A stretch of 64,000 bases of DNA from Fomitopsis serialis (Eukaryota; Basidiomycota; Agaricomycetes; Polyporales; Fomitopsidaceae). The notes beneath the pieces are model-generated. The model made no database searches, was not told where the DNA came from, and worked only from the letters and a program-made list of their open reading frames with translations. Both the position numbers and the translations under genes were made by a program. This document shows positions 12,856-25,440 of this stretch, piece after piece. Positions within the stretch are counted from its first letter, which is position 1, and each line of letters begins with the position of its first letter. The DNA is taken from assembly GCF_022376445.1 (NCBI RefSeq), contig NW_025955122.1, forward strand, positions 26,566 to 90,565, read 5' to 3'.

Positions 12856-13544
12856 CGTAGACCGTTCACGAGGGTGGGATGGCCCACTGGGAGCGTGGCT
12901 CACCTTCGACTTGTATCACGAAGGAGGAGGAACGGCCTCCCATAGTATTGCTTCGGATAAGATGTGCTGGTCATAGGAGCACTCTCGAGGCGGGAAGCAG
13001 AAGATAATCTGACGTTGCGGTTGCAATGGAACCTAAAAGTGGGCTATCTTGGGAGTGAGAACACAACGGGCACGGGTCGACGTACGTACGTCGGGACGTA
13101 TGGACAGTTGAGGGCGGATTTGGGAGACAGGCGTGGAGAATTGCACACGACCAGATAGGATCGATATAGTAGACGTGCCACCTAGTGAGTCACGGAGCGT
13201 GTTCAGTGGCCAACGATACAAACAATTAAATAAGTACTTAGTGGCCACTGACCTGACGGTACGGATACGCTATGGGTTGTGGCGCGCGGCCGCCGGACTA
13301 GTACATAGATACTTACATGCAGCCCTTGAAGTTCTGGACATCGGATCGTCAATGCTTAGATCGGAAGACCGTCACAGGAAGCATACCTTCGTGTACATGA
13401 TCACGACATCCAAGATATCAAATGCAAATGTTGTTCTGTTGCAATGCAAGGTGAGACTCGGGCTGCAGTCTCTAGTCAGGACGACGGTAAATCCTACCCG
13501 AAGAACACGGTACCTGGAACAGATTTAGTTAGATCCACGGCATC
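12856..13544. other. Intergenic / possible 3' part of the DUF6533 gene
   Basis: The first part is the presumed amidase promoter. The region 13200-13540, read on the minus strand, may hold the last exon of the adjacent DUF6533 gene (a stretch giving FAFDILDVVIMYTK), but I could not fix a stop codon or splice sites. Confidence 0.35.
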
Positions 13545-14655
13545 ATCGAATTTTGGACAGACCATCCACGAGCAATAGGTTGGTGATGCTCGCCTGCTCG
13601 CCGATGGAGTCAGCAAACCTCTTCGTTTTGAATGTATGGCGCCAGGTTTCCACGAGCAACAGAAGATGCGCTAGCGATGCTGTGATCACGCTCGCAATGT
13701 TGACTTGCACCGCATACGTCAGTATCGCATGAATCCTCAGACGAATGGTCAGAGGGCCTACAGCTGAGTCAAATGCATTGCTTATTAACATGTTGGCTCG
13801 CAAAAATCACAATTAAGAGCACATACTGGAGGTCGGCAAGGTTGTTCGTGTCTTCAGCGAAGCATCCATATGGTGAGTTCATGATACGGAGAGTACCTGT
13901 TTCGTACTGCCACACGGCATCAGTAGAGGCGCGTAGACTGTCAAGGGGAATGTACTATATTGCACGCGATCTCTACAAGGAAGAGAGCCACAATAACCGA
14001 AGGAATGCGCCAGTCCTTTCCATTGACAGCATACGCGCGTAAAGCCATGATCGCTGCATCATCAGTGAGAATATTATCGCGACATGTCGGAGACAGTCAC
14101 CTCACCTGTCTCAACAATATCGAATACTGTAGCCATATCAAGGTACACGAACCACAGACCACGTATGCTGCGGTCCAGGCCAGTAAGTTCAGCCACTACG
14201 ATGGACACCGGAGAGCACATACCTCTAGCGGAAAGACAGACACGCCTGTATGTTAGTCACATTTACGTGAACGAAAGCAGATGGCGCACCGTACACCTCG
14301 AGGTAAACGTCAATGCGACCCAAGCCATAGCTGAGCTGAAGATCGAGACGTGCAACAGGACAAAGAGGACGGTTGGGATTGACAGCATTCGGCCTCGCAT
14401 GAAGTGGACTTGTTGTCCGAGAGTGAGCACGAAGTCAAGACAGTAGATACCTAGTACGAGAGTTCGACGTGAGCGAACATTGGCCAGTCCAAGGCTGGTA
14501 TCGCGTACACAATGCGGCAACGAAGCAGCAATTCTGACATGGGTCGATGCGTTAGAGAAGGGCAATGACGGGGGTTGCGTTGATACTTACTGAGAGCTAA
14601 TCAAGGCTTCAAGTTCTTGAACACTCACTGCTTGGGTCAAGGTTGCATTGGCCAT
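13545..14655 (-). CDS. DUF6533-type multi-pass membrane protein, exon limits approximate
   Basis: The first exon starts at ATG 14655 (MANATLTQAVSVQELEALIS) and resembles the start of the gene at 62978. Further conserved pieces follow in order on the minus strand. DFVLTLGQQVHF and MLSIPTVLFVLLH, near 14320-14420, are the DUF6533 signature. WFVYLDMATVFDIVE is near 14110-14160. IMALRAYAVNGKDWRIPSV is near 14000-14070. A later exon (about 13545-13800) has SLAHLLLLVETWRHTF and ITNLLLVDGL, matching the family's LLLRDG-like block. The pieces are separated by GT-AG introns, but I could not prove every junction, so an intact gene and an early pseudogene are both possible. The family is abundant in basidiomycetes and has no assigned function. 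Confidence 0.6.
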
Positions 14656-17600
14656 GCTCGAGTTGAGCGTGGTGCGGCGCAGGACGGGTTCAGTTGGTGA
14701 GCAAAGACAAGCTACGACGTTCTTAAGTAGCGTAGACCATCTGAGATGTAGGTCAACGTCATCCGTTAGCATCGATGGTTACAATATTGGGGACAGGAAG
14801 TTGATGGCCTAGAATGGGTCGTCGTAGCGAAAAGCGGTGAGCAGAACGATTTCGAGCGGGATGGATGGAAGACGCCTCACTTGGGCATTGGAATGTGTTC
14901 TGAAATTGGGAGGGGGCCCATCGAGGCGATGAAGAAGCACGGGTCGTTACCAGCAATACCGAACCCACGTCTTGGTGCCGATAGATACCCATCATAACCG
15001 TTTCGACTCACAGCCACTGTGATACTTACCAAGTCTCGAGTGAACACTCGCGGAACACGACTAATTTTTTTTGGCAAGACGGGTGGAGGAGACGCGTTAC
15101 CAAGCTCCCCGTCATTGCGAGCGAGGACTTGCCTATCGGCGCGAAACACCACTGAACAGCGTGGCAGAGCGGCGAGTCGTGAGCTACAGCAGCGAGCACA
15201 GACAGAGGTACATACGTACCTCGTCTTGGTTGTATCCCCTACGCCTACAAGCACCTTTTGTGCGGAATGCATTGGCAATTAGCGCCATGTCTTCGTTCTT
15301 GATAGTCTGACTCTGGTCACGACGGGAGGAATCACGAGCGGACCTCAGCATGCAAATTGGGACTGGTGGGGAGGTGGTGTGTACGTCGAGAGGGCAGGAA
15401 GGCGGAGAGGCGAGGCGGGTGCTCTGCGCGTCGTAAGACGTAGTTAAACGGAGCGTACATCAGAGGCAGCGGGACAGAAGAATCTCCAACTGTCTCAGCC
15501 AGTGTAGAGACATGGCCGCATTTACGCATTTGCCAAACCCGCGCAATGCATAAGGTCAACGGCAGCATGCACATTCCTCAGCGAGCACGCCCCAGATTAT
15601 CAAATGCTGCGTTCAAACATCCTCCGTGCGGTGACAGAGCTTGAGGGCGCACCTACACGCCCGCCTATTGCACACATACAACATGGGTTGCAAAGAATTT
15701 GTAGCCTCGAATGACAATGTCTTCGCCACGGCTGCCAACGGCGGTTCGTGACGCTGGATGCAGCGATCAGAACACTGTGAGGACTCGGGGGCCTCAGAGC
15801 TCTTGAACAGAAATATTAATACTACGTATACCGCATGCGAGTGTCACGAGGTAAGAGGGCTACAAACTCACCGCGAAGTCATGAGCATACATGGCAGTCG
15901 CGAGTTGGTCTCGAAGTTGTACTCGCGGAAGACAGCAACATAACACGATTCCGCGTTCGGACTGCCTGCGATCGAAGTGTAGTCACTTGAGCGTGACGGA
16001 AGGGCTCATGAGGTTAGCCAGCAGCCCACGTGCTGACTATAAGGTGCAAGAAAGCCGTTCGCGGTTTGGGGGACATCGTCGCGTTGTCGTCGCGGGACTC
16101 GATAGTGACGCAGCTCGACGCGTCTGTGGCTGCACCCCGGCAAGCGCCGAGTCTGCCTAGATCGGTGTTCACCGGCACCGTCACTTTGTACAGAACGGCA
16201 ACAGTCCTTCAAGGCTTCAAGCTCTTCAAGCTTTGAACTTCTACGCTTGTATACCCTAACGTCACTGCATATGCTTGGACGACGAACTTCGATGTGTCCG
16301 CTCAGCTAAGCCTACCGTGCCCATCTTTGCACATTTCCACCCGTCGCCGGGTCCGACGCCTCTACTTACTCGCATCGCTCTCCCGAATGCCTATGTCTCC
16401 TTTGAGACTGTGTTTTGGTGGAAAAGCGGGACCCGCGAACACATGAGCGTCGCTGGCGAGACGGGAAAGGCACCAGTCCCTCAGACGTCGAGGAAAGGCA
16501 TCAGTGGTCGTTACGGTACGTCGTTGACCTACTCGGTTCAATCTGGGCAATGCATCATTCAGATGCCGAAGTGGTCATCCATTCTTTTCTAGCATCGCGT
16601 TTTATCGCGTTTTTTGATGGCCAGCCGCTAGTGAAAGTCATGCACGCAATCACCTCGGTTTACATCCTGGTACGTCAAATACAAGTGTTTTCCGACTCAC
16701 TCTACCCCAGTCTCTATGTACTCGCACACTGAAACACCCTAGCTTTCCCAGCGATTGCCCTCCTCGGCAACTTGCGTGTCCTCTTCGAAACTCACTTGGC
16801 ATGACTATCGTGTGTGACGAGTCCCAGACGAACGACCCCTCCATGGCAGCTTCCCCGCGGAGGCCCCAGTCCTTAGCATTGATCTGTACACGCGCGATCC
16901 CAACATCAGGAGCTACGTCGTGAGGAATAGCGTTTGTATGTACGCGTGTACCATCTCACTCATAGACCCTTGTGATCTCGCAGGCCAGTCATATGTGCGG
17001 GTCGGCATCGTACACTCCTCCGCCTCCCCTGGCGCGCCTATAGCCTCACAAGTTTTGGCATCGAGCTCGTCCTTCAATCCCAGCACCCCTCCGTCAAGCA
17101 AGGTGACCATATCTACAACGGTGGTCTCCGAGCCCACCGAGTTCGACTCGGTCGTCTTTCGCGTCCCGTACTGCGTCCCGGAGGGCGTAGCAGGATTCAC
17201 GCGATGAGTGGGTGTGTACATCAGCTTTCGAGCCCCTTTTTTCTTAAGGGAAATGTATGTTGTATGCTCTGCAGCACTCGGCGTGTCTAATGTATTCTCG
17301 CTGACGGTTAGATGCGCTGCTGCCTCCCTCCTCCTTGCTACGCAGATTCCTGCATCAACTTCCACAAACCCTCCCAAACGAAGGGCCCCACGCATGCTCC
17401 GCCCGCCGTGATGCTACGTTCACTAGATCGAAGCGACGCACTTGGGCGAGCTCGTTTGATAGAGCTGCCTTGTCGAAGACGAGGGGAGGACGGGTTTGGT
17501 CTACGTAACTTCCATACTCGTAAGAGGAACACTGGAATGCGTTTGCCACTGGCCATGCAATCCTGCCGCAGAAGATCGCCCCTGCGACTCTCGACCGCAA

Positions 17601-18161
17601 TGAACGTGGGAGAAGAGTATGGGGAGACAGTACAGCGCTCATCGCGATCACCTCCACGGCGGATTGTTTATGAGGTGCGTATCTCTGACCGCGATACGAG
17701 TTCAGGTACTTACAAGCCGTGCCAGGCTCTGTGTAGTGCATGCTCTGCTGCCTCGTTGAACTCCATCTTCCGGATGATCGAAGTGCTATATGAGGGAGAA
17801 ATTCATTGATTTTCTTCGACGACAATGGCTCGCATGTCCGGACAAGACTCAGCCATACTCACTCGAACGACGTCCAATTCTGTCTACGTTCAATTGACGC
17901 ATTCTCTTATCAGGGGTCCGTACCGCACCGCAGACGCCGCAGAGGCTGGTCGTGTATCTAAGCGCCCAATGCTAATGCTAATTAGAGGGTGAGTAGACCA
18001 GCCCGTTTTTGCTTCTGACCATTGAGTCACACCAAGTTACTCACAGATAGCCCCCATCTGATAATTCGGCATCGCGGAAGGACGTCGATCTCGGCGTTCC
18101 TTGAAGCCGTACAAGTAGATACCCTCTGCGCTGTGTTCCCTCGCTCGCACCCCTGGACACG
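14656..18161. other. 3.5 kb without a supported gene
   Basis: Several open frames of 60-165 codons occur on both strands, but none shows a convincing domain or a consistent exon chain. The plus strand at 16650-17210 has coding-like sequence (SYVRVGIVHSSASPGAPI) with possible introns, and the opposite strand is also open over 160 codons (16913-17395). I could not decide between them. One copy of the double-hairpin element lies at 16107-16151. Confidence 0.35.
16107..16151 (+). repeat. Double-hairpin element, copy A (diverged)
   Basis: Contains GACGC and GCGTC as an inverted pair, then TGTGGCTG, then CGGC-AAGC-GCCG as a second perfect 4-bp stem. The spacer is partly changed compared with other copies. 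Confidence 0.5.
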
Positions 18162-21100
18162 ATGGCCAGCGCGGAATACCAGCCGCTCAAGAGCGATGAA
18201 CCCGCCTTCGACCACCTGCAGCACTCCCCTGCACCCCGCAGCGTGTCGCGCTCTCGTCGCATCGCGATCTCCGTGTGCTTCGTCGTCTGCGCGGCGGCAC
18301 TCTCGCTCCTGTACGCGTTCCCACCCTACTTCGAGCCTGCCGACACCTCCACCTCTTCCTCGTCTCCGTCTGCAGGTACGCTTCTCGACCATGGCGAGCT
18401 GAAGCAGTGCGCCGCGAGCGGCCCACCCCCCGCCTCGCCCCCTGCGCCCGTCAACCTCTGGGCCTCCCTCACCGTCCCGGAGACGACCGCAATTGCCGAT
18501 TGGCTCGACGCCCCTCCACGCGCACTCAACCTCACCCCCGGCACGTCTGCGCACATCTCCGACAACTACATCTACCACATCGGCGCATGGCGCCCCGCCA
18601 AGGCCGACGCGCTCGCGTACCTCACGGACCCGAAGGGCACCGCGCCTCCCGACCGCTACGCGCGGGTGACGATCCACCACGGCGCAGCGGAGGCCCCGAA
18701 GGTGCAGGACTACCTGGTGGGCCCGCTGCCGGTGAGCAGCGAGACGGGCATGCGCCCCCTGACGGAGGTCTACCACCGGCCAGAGGTGCCGTACAACGCG
18801 CGCGGGTACACGACCCTCGCGGAGATCCAGCCGATCCTGATCGACGTGATGCCCAAGATGGCGGAGGCGACTCAGGTGCGTGCGCTTGCTGTTCCATGGT
18901 CTTCGTGTTTGACGGAGGCATATGCAGGAACTGTTCGGTGGAGTCGCGCTTGGCCTCGCGAACGACACCCTTGTCGGAGGCGCAACGGGCCCGCTGAGCT
19001 TCGACGGCTCGTTCCGGCGGGGCTGGATCAACTGGCGGCGAAACGTCCCTGGGCTATACCTCCACCCCGTCGGCTTCTTCCTCTACGTCGATATGACGGG
19101 GACGGATCCCAAGGAATGGGAGCTCCTCAAGGTGAATTTTACCTCGAGCAATGCATTCTCTGAAGCACACGGGCTGACGCGCGGTGCAGATCGTATACAA
19201 CCACCAAGTGTTCGAGTCCGTGGACGACTTCATGGACGCGTTCCGGAACGGGACGCTCAAGCGCCTCCCCGCGCGCCCGGACAGCCACGATGTCGATTGG
19301 ACGACGCGCAAGCGACCCGACAGCCCCCGCCGCGACCTCGACCACCTCCCCGGGCCGCGGTCGGTGTCGTTCGCGGGGTTGCGCTTCCGGGTGGACAGGT
19401 GTGTGTGCGTGGCGTTGGGTCCGCGCGTATCATGCTGAACGCGCCGACAGCAAGACGCAGTACGTGAGCTGGATGGGCTGGGGGATGTACCTCGGCTTCG
19501 ACCGCGACATGGGCCTCAGCCTGTGGGACATCAAGTTCCGCGGCGAGCGCGTCATCTACGAGGTGCGCCTTTCGCTGATGTGCTCGGGGGTGTGGGTGTA
19601 TACTGAGAGAGGAGACGGGTTTAGCTCGCGCCCCAGGAGGCTATCGCCCAGTATGCGGGCAACGACCCGATGCAGAGCACAACGGCTTGGCTGGACAGGT
19701 TCTTTGGTATGGTGAGTCTGCGTCGTGGCCTGACGAGTACGGCGGAGTGCTAAGGGGTGCGTAGGGCGGCTCCGTACGTGACATGCTCCCTGGGTATGAC
19801 TGCCCGCATGAGGCAGTGTTCCTCCCCGCGACGACTACCAGCTTCGCGGGCTCCATCACGCGCGAGAGGTGTGTTGCTTGCTGAAACTCATGCAGCTCAT
19901 CTGACTCGTGCACTTCAGGGCTATCTGCATCTTCGAGCACGACTCAGCGCGCCCGATCACACGCCATATGGGCTACTCGGAGGCGGAGTTCGGCGCTGTG
20001 CGTGGGTACAACCTCGTCGTGCGCTCCATCTCGACCGTGGGCAACTACGACTACTGTGAGCCATGCATGTGGTATGCGATTTGAACTAGGACTGACATGC
20101 TGCACAGTATTCGACTACATCTTCCACCTCGACGGGACGATCGAGGTGCGCTTGTCTGCCTCGGGCTACCTGCAAGGTGGCTTCTGGGAGCCTAGTCAAG
20201 AGGGTTACGGTACCGCCATCCGGGACACGACCAGTGCGCCTCTCAACGCATCCATCGTGCCACCCGACTGACTTCTGCATCTCACCTTGACAGTGGGCTC
20301 GCTGCATGACCACGTGATCAACTACAAGGTCGACCTGGACGTCGCGGGCGAGAGGAATTCGCTCCTGTTCACGCACACGCACCAAGAGGAGATCGAGCAG
20401 CCGTGGTTCGAGGACGACTGGGGGAGCACGGTGCTGCAGCAAAAGATCACGCGGACGTTCGTCGAGAACGAGGACGACGCGCTGTTGAAGTTCCCGTACA
20501 ACTTCCAGGGCGGGTACTCGCTCGTCAACCGCGACGAAAAGAACAAGTGGGGTATCCCGCGCGGGTATGCGATCCATCCGGGATATAACCCCGTCTACAA
20601 CGTGCGTGCACTCCGCTCGTGAGCAGCACCAGATTCCTGACGCGCGCACTACAGACGGTCGTGGGCTCGAAGCGCCTGCTGGAGAACGCGAACTGGGCGC
20701 GGTACAACCTCGCGGTGAGCAAGCGGAAGGAGACGGAGCCGACGAGCAGCAGCATGTGGAACCAGAACCTGCCCGGCGACCCGATGGTCAACTTCCACAA
20801 GTTCTTCGATGGCGAGAACATCACGCAGGAGGACCTCGTCGCGTGGGTGAACGTCGGCACGCACCATCTCCCGCAGGCGGAGGACTCGCCGAACACGCGG
20901 ACGAATCTTGCCGCGTCCAGGTGCGTCCTTCCGCCGCACTAGTTGCTGCTCCGTGTGCTGACGTCGCGGCAGCTTCTTCATCACGCCGCTGAACTACTTC
21001 GACTTTGACGTGTCGATGGAGAGCTCGAACGCGATCCTGCTCGCGCCGCCGAAGACCCCAGGCGACGCGTGGGGCTACGACGACTTCGGCGTGAAGGACG

Positions 21101-21246
21101 CGAACTGCGTGCCGGGCCCGGTGCCGCCATTTGAGTACAGGGGCGTGCAGGCGTTCTCGCTCGACGGGAAGCTCGCGCCGCCGGAGAGCGCGGACGAGAT
21201 GCGGAAGGGCGCGGAGATGTATCATCGCATCAAGCTGGAGCTGTAG
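18162..21246 (+). CDS. Copper amine oxidase (primary-amine oxidase) with N-terminal membrane anchor
   Basis: Eleven exons join in phase: 18162-18875, 18928-19131, 19190-19398, 19451-19562, 19625-19711, 19765-19868, 19919-20055, 20108-20233, 20294-20601, 20655-20920 and 20973-21246. The product is about 846 residues. Residues about 39-55 form one hydrophobic helix ([19 protein letters not shown]), a likely signal anchor. The precursor of the topaquinone cofactor is the Tyr of VGNYDY in exon 7. The copper-binding His pair is in [15 protein letters not shown] (exon 9), and a third His is expected in [10 protein letters not shown] (exon 10). The family oxidises primary amines with O2 to aldehyde, ammonia and H2O2. 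The anchor suggests an extracellular or luminal active site. No frame defect was seen. Confidence 0.93.
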
Positions 21247-21794
21247 AGCGGGCACAGTACGAGCTGATGAAACAAATGAGGTTGTACTTTCTATATGTTC
21301 TGATTACTGTCACGCGTTGGGTCTTCCTGGAGCGGCGGGATGAGCATGCTCGCGCGAGTGTATATAGTACACTTTCGAACCCAGGGCCACGCGATGCATG
21401 CGTGATCACCAGTGTGACGGCTTCCGCTCGTGCTGGTCTCTTCAGCAAGCCCATGTCGTTGGTCCATGCCACTTAGGTTAACGGTAAATGAGGGGGTGTG
21501 GGCAGGGCAGCAGCGTGAATTGAACGACTTGTGGCGATTGTAAGGTGTCATTTGGCAAGGAGGAAGAGCTTCAAACAGGATTGTGATCCAACCACGCGCA
21601 CGCGGTGGCGCTCATCACAGCAAGTGCTAGTGAGACGCCAAGTTTTCACTTGAAGGAACGTCGAACTCGTCCACTGCAGGATCTCTTAGTCCCTCAGTTG
21701 TGGCTTCCCTGTGGGTATATGTTGATTCTGACAACGAAGAGGCGTAACAATTGCTATAGGACTGTGACTGGATACTGGCCCAATTACTGTCATC
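21247..21794. other. Intergenic region between amine oxidase and cupin gene
   Basis: About 550 bp holding the amine oxidase 3' end and the cupin promoter. No additional gene was seen. Confidence 0.5.
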
Positions 21795-22662
21795 ATGAGC
21801 CCTCCTCTTTATCCGATCCCGAACTCGACTGTCATACCTGAGCTACGCCTGCAGAAGCACCCAGAGGGTGGTACGTAACGCACACCTCCCTTGTTGCATT
21901 GCATTCACATTGGACTTGATTGGATGCCTGTTGTCGCACACGACATCCTCAGGTTACTTCGCCGAGACAGACCGCCAGTCTGAGACTGTGCCCTCTCCGT
22001 TTGTTGGTAAGAGTGCAGTTTCCAGCATCTGCAGAGAACGCTCATGGAACGCTATGCCATCATGCGCTGGTACGGTCCACGTTGTAGGAGGCGCGCCGCG
22101 CTCACTCGCCACCACCATCTACTATCTCCTAACGCCCGACGAGAAGAATGGTGTTTTCCACATGAACAAGTCGGCGGTATGAATCACTCCTATCCAATAG
22201 TCCCTCTTGGGTCTACAGAGCAGTTTACTAACTCTTATGTCGTCAGACTATGCACGTTCTACACCAAGGACGCGCAGAATACGTCCTCATAACTCCCCCT
22301 GCAACGCCCGGCAGCCCGCCCAAGCTGGAGAAGAAGGTACGCACACTATCTTGTCGATCCCCTGTACAGTATTTCCTATCGTCCATTGTGTCCAGGTTAT
22401 GGGCCCGAACCTTCAAGCGGGCGAGGTCCTCCAACTACTCGTTCCCTCCGGGATCTGGAAGATGTCTCGCCTCCTACCCGACGACCTGTCTGCCGCCGCC
22501 GACCCCGAGAAGAGAGACCGCGTAGGCTGTCTGATCACGGAGGTCGTCTTTCCCGGATTCGCTTGGGAAGACCACGCGTTCTTGACGCGGACGGAGCTCG
22601 AGAAGCTATACGGAGGCTCGGGAGAAAGTAAAGAATGGGCTGCGTATGTGAAGAACGGATGA
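21795..22662 (+). CDS. Cupin-superfamily protein (DUF985 / cupin_5 type)
   Basis: Five exons join in phase: 21795-21870, 21953-22006, 22088-22176, 22247-22336 and 22396-22662. The product is 191 residues, usual for this small single-domain family. Characteristic segments appear in order: SLATTIYYLLTPDEKNGVFH, TMHVLHQGRAEYVLI, GEVLQLLVPSGIWKMSRLL and ITEVVFPGFAWEDHAFLTR. The conserved His and Glu residues of the beta-barrel are present. The biochemical role of DUF985 proteins is not settled. The gene is followed by the zinc-finger-like gene, and the pair is duplicated in inverted orientation at 52.3-55.4 kb, where the cupin copy is broken. This copy is therefore likely the functional one. Confidence 0.9.
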
Positions 22663-23149
22663 GCTTTCTCGTCAATCTCCCGTGATCTGCTGTGTTATGT
22701 GTAACAAGGGCACGAAATCTAGCCTCTCATTTGTTGGTTGGCAGTCACTGGACAAGTTGTGTACAGGTGTGTGCCCAATTCGGCTCAACCACGGTGCACG
22801 TCGACTCCAAGGCAACAACCGTCACCGGGTTAGGTGCCTCGACTTGAATCCAAACGTTAACGTACGAACAACGTCAAATTCGACCTCTGCTTGGTTTCAT
22901 GATTGAGGTACGTCTGACTACAATCGTAGCTTTTGTCTTCATAATGACAATTACCTTCGTCAGCGTCAAGCCACAATTATGGCATGACAGATCGATGACC
23001 CTGTACAATTGCAATCAGTCTCAGCGATTGCTACCGAGGTACAGCGAGACAAAAGGTATCCAATGCGCGATTGTAGTACGTGTTGCTGCGAGTTACACGG
23101 GATGGAACACCACGTTTCGTGACTCGTGCCATCAGAGACCATCCCACGG

Positions 23150-23156
23150 TATATAA
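23150..23156 (+). promoter_or_regulatory. TATA box of the zinc-finger-like gene
   Basis: GGTATATAAGGCC lies about 75 bp upstream of ATG 23230. It is kept in the duplicated copy at 54061-54068 on the minus strand, which supports a real core promoter. Confidence 0.6.
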
Positions 23157-23229
23157 GGCCAGGGGCAACCGAGCAGTAGACTTATCGTCTCCCCGTTCCC
23201 TCTCTGCCACAGCTATAATTCAGCAAGGA

Positions 23230-25050
23230 ATGCTGCACAAGCTAACCAACAGGTGAGTATATGCCATCTCTTGTGCTCGATGTCTCAGGAAGCCTTAACG
23301 CATAATCTGTTCTAGTGAATGTCTATATCTCTGTCGAAACCAGATATTCTTCCATGCTACGACGCATGTCCCAAATCTCGTATGTTACCAGTCCTCTGGC
23401 TCTCATTCAGGATGCTCACTCCACCATCGCAGCTTCAGTTCCGGAGGGAGCGTCGGCCACTGTATAAAGATGTACACTACTCCAGAGCCGGGCATGGTTC
23501 GCCAGCTTCGCGTACGTACATTCAAGATACAATCAACCCACACGGCTCGGGAAATCCAGGGCAAATTATGCGCCTGTACCGAATGGAGCGGCTACAAGGG
23601 CGGGAGCGCGGTGCTTCACCTTCCAGGTCTCTTCCGCGAGCAGTCGTTGCCGCACAGAGCTAAAGGACTTCGGTTCCCTGCTGAAGCACGCAAAGCAGGT
23701 ACACCTCAAAGCTGCGGTCCGCAAGTGCTCCAAATGTGGTCGCGGTCTTTCCCGGTCTGAAGCTCTCACTCGCCACGAGTGTATGCAGTCGGAGGGTGCC
23801 GAGGCATCAGACAAAAGAAGTGCGGCCAGCGGCGTCTTCCATTGACAATGGCTCGTTCACGCCAGCTGCACGATCGCCCGCCGCTGAGCAACTTCAGGCA
23901 TCCCGTCGAGCGGAAGTGCCGCAACCTCGTTTGTTCACTGGCGAGTCGATTTTCTCGATGTACGATTCCTCAGGCTCAGCTCCCGCTCAGAGTGCGCAGC
24001 GCTGCTTCACGCTCTTTGCATCGCTCGCCACCGCAGACGCTTTCAGCGGACGTGAGGGTTCCCTCGCGGCGCACTATCCCGCCCCCATCGATGCTCGCAT
24101 CATGGCCGACGTATCCTCGGGCCATGTATCCACCTCTGCAAGCGTGCATATCAATAGTGCTGCGCGCACAATGGCGGGGTACGGGACACAGAATCGCCGT
24201 TGCGTTGAACGAGCTCGCTGCAGTCGCCCTATCGCAGACATCGCGCGCCTGGTCACCCCAGGCTCAATCCCCGGGGCGTCCAATCCCTTCGATGTAGTCA
24301 CGCGGCCGACATCACTCACCTCCTGCTTTTTGCGAGCGCCCGAAGAGTTATGGTCACTGTCTTTAACAATCTGCGCGCGTCGCTCTCCTCTGCAACGCAA
24401 GGGGCTACATGACGGAGGCAGCGACTCGAATCAGCAAGCTGCGTACGGGGACCAGGCTCCGGGCAACGTGAGCGAGATGAGGATGAGCGGCGATGATGTA
24501 CAACACAGCGTCCGCGGAGCTCTCAAATGCGAAGACGGGCCCGGCGGAAGCCTGAGGGTCAGCAGCGAAGACACAGTCGAACGTCATGTACTAGGAACCG
24601 CACAACTCAATACGAACCTCCGAGTCCAGTCGCACTGCCAACCGTTGGTCACACGAGCACTTCGACGCAGGCCACGACGGTGCGCCCGCTGAGGCAAATC
24701 CGTCCGCCTCGCCGTGCTTCACACGTATACTCGGGCTGCGACGTCGGAACACTACCTTCATACACAACCCTTCAACTATGCGTATCCTAGCCATTATGGC
24801 GCAGTACTCGAGGCTGCAACAAACGTTCGTAAGCCGCGCATCAAGCAGGCCGCATACGTCTACCGAACTGGCGGTCACATACACAGTACGCGGGCTGCCA
24901 GGGATGGAGGCGGCGGGGATCATCCCGCCTCAGGAAAGCAACTGTGTGGGCCCGGGCCCTGCAGGGTACCAAGTGACACCTCTTCACTCGTTGCCTGCAG
25001 GGCCTCTCGAGTCTCGTTACAGCATCCACAGTGACCCGGGCCGTCCTCTG
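23230..25050 (+). CDS. C2H2-type zinc-finger-like gene, exon model unresolved, possibly decaying
   Basis: A short first exon (MLHKLTN, ATG 23230) ends at GTGAGT. Around 23650-23785 one frame encodes TELKDFGSLLKHAKQVH and then KCSKCGRGLSRSEALTRHEC, a Cys/His pattern like tandem zinc fingers. Shortly after, that frame stops (about 23844). A different frame stays open for 318 codons (23736-24692) and contains VPQPRLFTGES, a stretch also kept in the inverted copy. The coding frame therefore changes through an unidentified intron or a frameshift. The gene may encode a DNA-binding regulator, but with an unresolved frame this is tentative. A TATA box at 23150 and a conserved first-exon donor suggest it was once an expressed gene. 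Confidence 0.45.
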
Positions 25051-25346
25051 TAACATTTAGTGATGCCCCCGCAGCGGCAATGCGTCGTCCAGCGATACCG
25101 TAGACGCGTACATGAGAACGAGAGCCTGAGACCAACCTGAGACACTGGCATATAGGAACGTCATCTTCAGTGACGAGTCAAGCAATCAAAGTCGCCAGTA
25201 GACATTCGCAGTCATCGTCGGACGAGTTTTCACCTGTTCCGCCGACTGCTGTGTACGGAGGGCGGCCGCTCCGCTGGGGGTGGACATGGTGTGCGTGCAG
25301 GACGTCGTGCTGAGCGAACGGCGACCGTCGCGGCGTGGTGAACGAG

Positions 25347-25390
25347 CCTCGGCGAGCGCCGAGCTTCAGCCACAGACGCGTTTGCATCCG
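25347..25390 (-). repeat. Double-hairpin element, copy B
   Basis: On the minus strand: GATGC-AAAC-GCGTC (one G-T wobble), spacer TGTGGCTGAAGC, then CTCGGC-GCTC-GCCGAG, a perfect 6-bp stem with a loop different from other copies. Confidence 0.7.
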
Positions 25391-25410
25391 ACGCACTACT
25401 AAATGGAATA

Positions 25411-25440
25411 CCCTCCTCCTCCTCCTCCTCCTCCTCCTCA
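25411..25440 (+). repeat. (CTC)n microsatellite
   Basis: About nine uninterrupted CTC/CCT units immediately next to the hairpin element. Confidence 0.95.

Larger units (their letters stand above)
21795..25060 (+). repeat. Segmental duplication, arm 1 (inverted partner 52326-55360)
   Basis: The cupin gene, the intergenic DNA (including GCTACCGAGGTACAGCGAG and the TATA region) and the zinc-finger-like gene are all found again, collinear but inverted, about 30 kb to the right. Similarity extends through introns and intergenic DNA, so this is a DNA-level duplication and not two members of an old family. Confidence 0.85.

Noticed and set aside
16650..17400. A glycoprotein-glucosyltransferase-like gene on the plus strand
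   Set aside because: A faint resemblance around SYVRVGIVHSSASP only; no other family motif and no exon chain.
18275..18997. 240-codon plus-strand and 334-codon minus-strand open frames in the amine oxidase region
   Set aside because: Shadows in GC-rich DNA; the frame beginning at 18162 gives the amine oxidase.
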